Of a DNA stretch of 64,000 bases, positions 59,910-64,000 are shown piece after piece. The stretch is taken from positions 1 to 64,000 of the forward strand of contig CALMPG010000134.1 in assembly GCA_937871915.1 (NCBI GenBank), in the 5' to 3' direction. The notes beneath the pieces are model-generated. The model worked only from the letters and a program-made list of their open reading frames with translations. It was not told the DNA's origin and made no database searches. Origin of the DNA: an uncultured Phycisphaerales bacterium (GTDB lineage: Bacteria > Planctomycetota > Phycisphaerae > Phycisphaerales > UBA1924). The position numbers and the translations under genes are program-made. Each line of letters starts with the position of its first letter. The stretch's first letter is position 1.

Positions 59910-60325
59910 AGGTCACACCTTTCCGGTCGAAAGTCGATTGTCGGTCTCACAACTGAGCGTTGGACAAATCGAAGGGCTGCTCGAACCTCCGGAACAACCG
60001 CTGTTCCGGCTTGCCAAGAGTCCGTTCAACGCCAGCCCTCGACACCGAACCTCCCGCGAGGCGAGCCCCGGTAGCCGGGGGCTCGTACACATTCGCAGCG
60101 AAGGTCAAACGTCTCGAACCGCCGGTCCGTCCGTGACCGGGGCGAAATGTACCGCGCATTCGGTCGCGACTCAACACATTCTTGGCATTCGATGCGCCCG
60201 ACCGCCGCGCAGGTGCGGGAGAAACAGGGAGTTGTGCGTCGCAAAATAATTTTCCGGCCCGCGCGCCCGCGCGTGCGGACCCGATGTGGACATCTTTGTG
60301 GATACCGCGACTTTGTCCCGGGAAT
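59910..60325. promoter_or_regulatory. dnaA upstream region with DnaA-box-like sites and an AT island
   Basis: A 416 nt non-coding region. TGTGGATAC (60297-60305) matches the DnaA box reverse complement at 8 of 9 positions, and TGTGGACAT (60285) and others match at 7. The AT palindrome AAAATAATTTT at 60243-60253 stands out in GC-rich DNA. These could form a replication origin or a DnaA autoregulation site. A REP-like hairpin lies at 60063. Confidence 0.4.
60063..60088. repeat. REP-like hairpin upstream of dnaA
   Basis: GAGCCCCGG / CCGGGGGCTC with loop TAG and one extra G, followed by GTAC, so the opposite strand has GTAC at the 5' foot. Confidence 0.65.
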
Positions 60326-61480
60326 TCAGGGCCGAGCCTCGCCCGACGGCAGCGCCCGCACGAACGGCATCCGAAGACCCACCCGCTCGAAGCCCGCCCG
60401 CCGGTACAGCTTCATCGCCGGCGCGTTGCGTGTGTCCACCGCGCAGGTGACTCCCCCGGTTCCCCGCACGTGCGGGTGGCCGGAAACCGCCTCGGGCGCC
60501 AGCGCCGTGTCGTAGAGCCGGCGTAGGCCGAACCCCAGCAGCGTCGCGCCCAGCCCGATGCCCCGCACCGCCGGAGCCAGCCCGAGGTACACCAGTTCGA
60601 CCGAGTCCTGCTCCGGCGCCGGCGAGAGCAACAGGCACCCCTGCGGCCCATCCCGGCTTTCCACGAGCCACCACAGCGTCGGATCCATCACACCCACCGA
60701 CCTGTGCGAGTCCAGAACGTCTTCGAGCGACCGCATGCCGCAGAGTTCCGGGCAATCCCGCGTGCCGATGTACGAGCGTTCCAACGCCCCCAGCAACCTC
60801 GACCGTACCGCCGCCTCGTCCTCCCCCGATGCCCCCAACTCCGCGACCGACCGCACCGCCAGCCCCGCCGGCCACGTCGGACTCGCGGCCAGCTCCAGCA
60901 ATCTGCCCGGCTCGCGCTGCACCGGCCGCCGCATGTACGCCAGGTCGCCGAGTTGCAGGAACCCGGCCACTCGGAACGCCCGCGCCACCTCCGACTCGCG
61001 GGTTTCCAGCAGCGTCTGGGCCAGCACCGGCGGCGGCTTTTCCGCCGTCCGCACCGCCGCGGCCGCCTCGCACACGCGGTGGATCAACCCCACCCGCTCG
61101 CTCTGCTCGCCCGCACCGACAAGGCCGGCGCGTCTGGTCAGCCGCGCTCCGTGCATCCACGAGGACTCTTTTCTCGGCCCCGAAACAAAGACCATCGCGG
61201 TTCGGCCCGTGCCCAGCACCGCCAGACACACCTCCCGTACTTCGTCCGGGGCGCCGGGGTCCTGGGAGCAGTACATCAGGGACAGGTCGATGCGATGGTC
61301 CGACGCGGCCTGCAGGAATCGCTCCGCCGCTCCACGCGGATCTTCGGTCTGGGTCCCGATGAGTCTCATGGCCGCGGCCAGCCGCAGCTCCGGGGGCACC
61401 AGCAAGATGCGTGGTCCCGAACCGCCGCCTCCGCCGCTTCCGGCGGGGCTCAGTCCAGGATTGATCGACGCGGTGGACAT
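60326..61480 (-). CDS. GNAT family N-acetyltransferase
   Basis: The 384-residue product carries a C-terminal GNAT domain: LVYLGLAPAVRGIGLGATLLGFGLRRL contains motif A (RGIGLG, about residue 312), then VTCAVDTRNAPAMKLYRRAGFE. The N-terminal half (about 20-220) has a weaker GNAT-like pattern (LLVPPELRLAAAMRL, VFVSGPRKES), so it may be a tandem or two-domain acetyltransferase. The acceptor is unknown. The start ATG 61480 is the first Met. It is upstream of dnaA on the same strand. Confidence 0.82.
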   Translation of the reverse strand: MSTASINPGLSPAGSGGGGGSGPRILLVPPELRLAAAMRLIGTQTEDPRGAAERFLQAASDHRIDLSLMYCSQDPGAPDEVREVCLAVLGTGRTAMVFVSGPRKESSWMHGARLTRRAGLVGAGEQSERVGLIHRVCEAAAAVRTAEKPPPVLAQTLLETRESEVARAFRVAGFLQLGDLAYMRRPVQREPGRLLELAASPTWPAGLAVRSVAELGASGEDEAAVRSRLLGALERSYIGTRDCPELCGMRSLEDVLDSHRSVGVMDPTLWWLVESRDGPQGCLLLSPAPEQDSVELVYLGLAPAVRGIGLGATLLGFGLRRLYDTALAPEAVSGHPHVRGTGGVTCAVDTRNAPAMKLYRRAGFERVGLRMPFVRALPSGEARP

Positions 61481-61631
61481 GACAATCGGCGCCCCGCCCG
61501 GGAGTGCCTCGGCGAGCCCCGAATGGACCCCGGGATTGGTGCTCGGACGCTCAGGACAGTAGACTCGTACCCTTCGCGGGCTCGACCCGCCCGCCCCGAC
61601 CCTCGACCCCCCCTCGGCAAGGACCGTCCCC

Positions 61632-62288
61632 ATGTTCAAGCCACTCGCGTTCACCTCCCGCTCCGCGTGCCTTGCGGCCGCACTGCTGTGCTGCGTTGGA
61701 GCGGGGGTCATAGGCCTCGCGACCACCACGCCCATGGCCGCGGCCGCCCCCGAGCCCGACCCGGTGCCGCGTCGGTGGGAGTTGCAGGTGGACCCGGGGC
61801 AGATGCGTCTGGTGACGGTGGATGTCCCCAACGTCGGTGAGCGCAAGTTCTTCTACCTGACGTTCAGGGTCACGAACAACTCCGGGCAGGACATGCTCTT
61901 CGCCCCCTCGTTCCAGCTCTCCGACGGCGACGGGAACGTGGTTCGGTCCGGGCACGAGGTGCCCCTCTCGGTCACGCAGAAACTCCTCGCCGAGACGCAG
62001 AACCCGTTCATCATGGACCAGATCGGCGTCATCGGCGAGCTCATGCAGGGCAGCGAGAACGCCAAGGACGCGCTGGTCATCTGGCCGGCCAACGCCCTGA
62101 ATCCCTCGCAGATCACCGTGTACGCCGCCGGCTTCAGCGGCGAGACCAAGACCGTGACCAGCCCCGACGGCAAGGACCGTTTCGTCCTGCGCAAGACCCT
62201 CCGGCTGGACTACAAGGCCCCCGGCGATCTCTCCGGCGTGGCCGGGCAGGCCTTCCTGCTCGAGGAACGCTCCTGGATCATGCGGTAG
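61632..62288 (+). CDS. Secreted protein of unknown function
   Basis: The 218-residue product has a signal peptide (about 1-39, ending AAAA) and a beta-rich body: [65 protein letters not shown]. The pattern recalls an immunoglobulin-like fold, and from memory similar proteins occur in other Phycisphaerae. Function unknown. ATG 61632 is the start. rpmA follows 115 nt later on the same strand. Confidence 0.7.
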   Translation: MFKPLAFTSRSACLAAALLCCVGAGVIGLATTTPMAAAAPEPDPVPRRWELQVDPGQMRLVTVDVPNVGERKFFYLTFRVTNNSGQDMLFAPSFQLSDGDGNVVRSGHEVPLSVTQKLLAETQNPFIMDQIGVIGELMQGSENAKDALVIWPANALNPSQITVYAAGFSGETKTVTSPDGKDRFVLRKTLRLDYKAPGDLSGVAGQAFLLEERSWIMR

Positions 62289-62403
62289 ATCTCGCACCGA
62301 TAGACGCCGCGGGCCGCCGGGCATACAGTCTCGGCCCCGGAAAACGGTCCACCAGGGACCACCCCGGGGCGTTCGCACCACCTTCGATTTGAGAGGCCGC
62401 GTC

Positions 62404-62682
62404 ATGGCGCACAAAAAGGGACAGGGCTCGACACAGAACGGGCGCGACTCGAACCCGAAGTACCTGGGATTCAAGCTCTATAGCGGCGAAGAGGCCGGCC
62501 CCGGCTCGATCATCCTCCGCCAGCGCGGCACGCTGTTCCGCCCCGGCTTCATGGTGGACATGGGCCGCGACCAGACCCTCTTCGCGCTCGGCCACGGCAA
62601 GGTCGTGATCCAGGGTCGCAAGATCAGCATCAACCCAACCGATGCGAACCTCCCCCGCCCATCGTGGCTGGTGGCGAACTGA
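62404..62682 (+). CDS. rpmA: 50S ribosomal protein L27
   Basis: A 92-residue large-subunit protein. It begins [22 protein letters not shown], so there is no N-terminal extension to be cleaved as in Firmicutes, and continues with [29 protein letters not shown]. The positively charged N-terminal tail reaches the peptidyl-transferase centre. rplU (L21), the usual neighbour, is absent here. A strong terminator follows about 28 nt after the stop. Confidence 0.95.
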   Translation: MAHKKGQGSTQNGRDSNPKYLGFKLYSGEEAGPGSIILRQRGTLFRPGFMVDMGRDQTLFALGHGKVVIQGRKISINPTDANLPRPSWLVAN

Positions 62683-62709
62683 TCGTTCGGCACATCTCGC
62701 GCTCGCCCA

Positions 62710-62740
62710 CAACCGGCCTTGGGGGCCGGTTGTTTTTTTT
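62710..62740 (+). terminator. Rho-independent terminator of rpmA
   Basis: CAACCGGCC / GGCCGGTTG with loop TTGGG, followed by TTTTTTTT. Its end touches the kdsA stop, separating the two convergent transcripts. Confidence 0.93.
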
Positions 62741-63576
62741 CAGGCCAGCGCCGCGCGGATGGCCGCGACCTGTTTGAGCACCTCGCCCATGCGTGCCAGG
62801 GGGATCATCGTGGCGCCATCGGAGAGCGCGCCCGCGGGTTCGGGATGGCACTCCAGGAACAGCGCGTGCACGCCCGCGGCGGTCGCGGCCCGGGCCAGCA
62901 GGGGCGCCAGCTCGGAACGACCGCCCGTCACCTTCCCGCCCTCTCCCTTCCCCGGCTGCTGGGTTGAGTGCGTGCAGTCGAAGCAGACCGGCACGTCGAG
63001 GGCCATCATGTCGGCGAGGCCCAGGAAATCATTGACCAGGCGGCCGTAGCCGAAGAACGTGCCCCGCTCGGTGAGCATGACGTTCGAGCAGCCCGCCTGG
63101 GCCAGCTTCTGCACCGGCCCGCGCATCTCGTCGGGCGAGACGAACTGACCCTTCTTCACGTTCACGGCCCGGCCGTGCGACTTGGCCGCCCTGCCCGCCG
63201 CCACCAGCAGGTCCGTCTGGCGGCACAGAAACGCCGGGATCTGCAGGAGGTCCACCACCCTCGCGGCGATCCCCGCCTGGTCCGGATCGTGGATGTCGGT
63301 GGTCAGCGGGACCCCAAGCGTTCGACCGATCTGGTGCATCCACGCCAGGCCCTGTTCGAGCCCCGGGCCGCGGGCCGAGTCGATGCTGCTGCGATTGGCC
63401 TTGTCGAAAGAGGCCTTGAACACCAGCGGCAGGCCGAGGCGGTCGCAGTGGCCCTTGAGCGTTCGGCCGATCGACAGCCCGAGCTCGAGCGATTCGAGCA
63501 CGCACGGGCCGGCCAGAATAGCGAGCGGACGGCCGGGCCCGATCGACACAGAACCTGCGGTGCACAGTCTCGCCAT
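62740..63576 (-). CDS. kdsA: 3-deoxy-8-phosphooctulonate synthase (metal-dependent type)
   Basis: Makes Kdo-8-phosphate from arabinose 5-phosphate and phosphoenolpyruvate for lipopolysaccharide. The 278-residue product has AGPCVLES near residue 22, [39 protein letters not shown] and NVKKGQF. The Cys in AGPC, His in DCTHST, Glu in LECHPEP and Asp in LSDGAT are all present, so it is the metallo type (Aquifex-like, not E. coli-like). ATG 63576 is the start. It indicates a Gram-negative-type outer membrane. Confidence 0.95.
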   Translation of the reverse strand: MARLCTAGSVSIGPGRPLAILAGPCVLESLELGLSIGRTLKGHCDRLGLPLVFKASFDKANRSSIDSARGPGLEQGLAWMHQIGRTLGVPLTTDIHDPDQAGIAARVVDLLQIPAFLCRQTDLLVAAGRAAKSHGRAVNVKKGQFVSPDEMRGPVQKLAQAGCSNVMLTERGTFFGYGRLVNDFLGLADMMALDVPVCFDCTHSTQQPGKGEGGKVTGGRSELAPLLARAATAAGVHALFLECHPEPAGALSDGATMIPLARMGEVLKQVAAIRAALA

Positions 63577-63622
63577 GCCCCGAGGATATGCGGACAACGG
63601 CGCGAACCGGCCCCACGACCGC

Positions 63623-63796
63623 TCAGGTCGTCCGGTTGGTGACGTTGTTCATCCAGCTCTCGGCCCGGTCGAGCCAGGACTTGAGATTGTGCCGCTGCAC
63701 CACCAGCAGCAGGAGCGTGAGCAGCACCGCCAGCACGCGCCACAGGTTCAGCTTCTTCTCCAGCGTCTCGATCTTTTCGTCGGGTGACTTGGCCAT
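63623..63796 (-). CDS. Small single-helix membrane protein
   Basis: A 57-residue product, MAKSPDEKIETLEKKLNLWR followed by a helix VLAVLLTLLLLVVQRH and a short charged tail. The first 20 residues form a coiled-coil-like amphipathic stretch. Function unknown. ATG 63796 is the start. It lies upstream of kdsA on the same strand, 46 nt away, and may be co-transcribed with it. Confidence 0.6.
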   Translation of the reverse strand: MAKSPDEKIETLEKKLNLWRVLAVLLTLLLLVVQRHNLKSWLDRAESWMNNVTNRTT

Positions 63797-64000
63797 AGGG
63801 TGAATCTCCGCGTGCCGGCGCGAGAGAGTGCGCCGGCGGATGCTGGGCATCGACCGCGCATTCCTTCATTCGTGAGAAGTCCCCGCCGCCCTGGCCCCGG
63901 CCCGGGCCCGCCCGAAGTTATGGGACGATCCTCGCCCCCCGCCGGGGTGTTTCGCGCCGATCCTGCGCGGCCTATGGCTTCCCGGGCGGGGACGCCGAGG

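Noticed and set aside
60243..60305. Firm call of the replication origin
   Set aside because: One good and a few weak DnaA-box-like sites with one AT palindrome are not enough without GC skew or binding data; kept as a low-confidence regulatory region.

Overview
The window reads as chromosome of a high-GC planctomycete, most likely class Phycisphaerae. The evidence is the very high GC, secreted proteins ending in paired dockerin-like calcium loops of the D-x-N-x-D-G-x5-DIF-x-FL-x2-W type, prepilin-like H-X9-DG proteins, a 16S rRNA gene with no 23S beside it, and abundant short hairpin repeats. Most of the window is housekeeping sequence. I see no prophage, insertion sequence, CRISPR array or tRNA gene.

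Layout. 1-4 kb: rpiA, an ALDH7-type aldehyde dehydrogenase (leftward), rdgB and a small membrane protein (rightward). 4.0-7.7 kb: a sigma70-like promoter and a cobalamin riboswitch, followed by three genes for cell-surface proteins: a beta-propeller protein with a PEP-CTERM-like tail, a surface protein with dockerin-like repeats, and an H-X9-DG pseudopilin-like protein. 7.7-18.9 kb: the leftward rplK-rplA-rplJ-rplL-rpoB-rpoC cluster. 19-25 kb: a secreted repeat protein, a YceH-like protein, a lipoprotein, an amidohydrolase, a GT4 glycosyltransferase and a flavin-reductase-like protein. 25-25.85 kb: an orphan mraZ with its own operator, then an SRP-RNA-like gene with a strong terminator. 26-40 kb: an ankyrin operon, an EF-G paralogue, queA, a HAD phosphatase, a methyltransferase, aroC, membrane-anchored msrB and msrA separated by an attenuator-like leader, a class III aminotransferase and a DUF1579 protein. 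40-49.4 kb: a peptidoglycan-binding protein, a patatin lipoprotein, two GT87 membrane glycosyltransferases, rlmKL, a second pseudopilin and a second dockerin-type protein. 49.5-51.8 kb: the orphan 16S rRNA with promoter, long leader and terminator. 51.8-64 kb: comF, mcsB, mcsA, rpmB, a toxin-antitoxin pair, a small lipoprotein, a DegT aminotransferase, an SMR transporter, dnaA, an acetyltransferase, a secreted protein, rpmA, kdsA and a small membrane protein.

The two most notable signals meet at 4 kb. First, a vitamin B12 riboswitch controls what looks like a surface display cassette, with no BtuB receptor in view; a B12-capture role is inferred by analogy with the surface beta-propeller BtuG of Bacteroides. 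Second, the window carries REP-like hairpins: a 6-9 bp stem, often a GGA loop, and, read on the opposite strand, GTAG or a variant (GTAC, GTGG) at the 5' foot in several copies. They occur between genes, inside the riboswitch, in the mraZ leader, as the stop codon of the DegT gene, and as an in-frame array of five copies inside the aldehyde dehydrogenase. No REP-associated (RAYT) transposase is encoded here.
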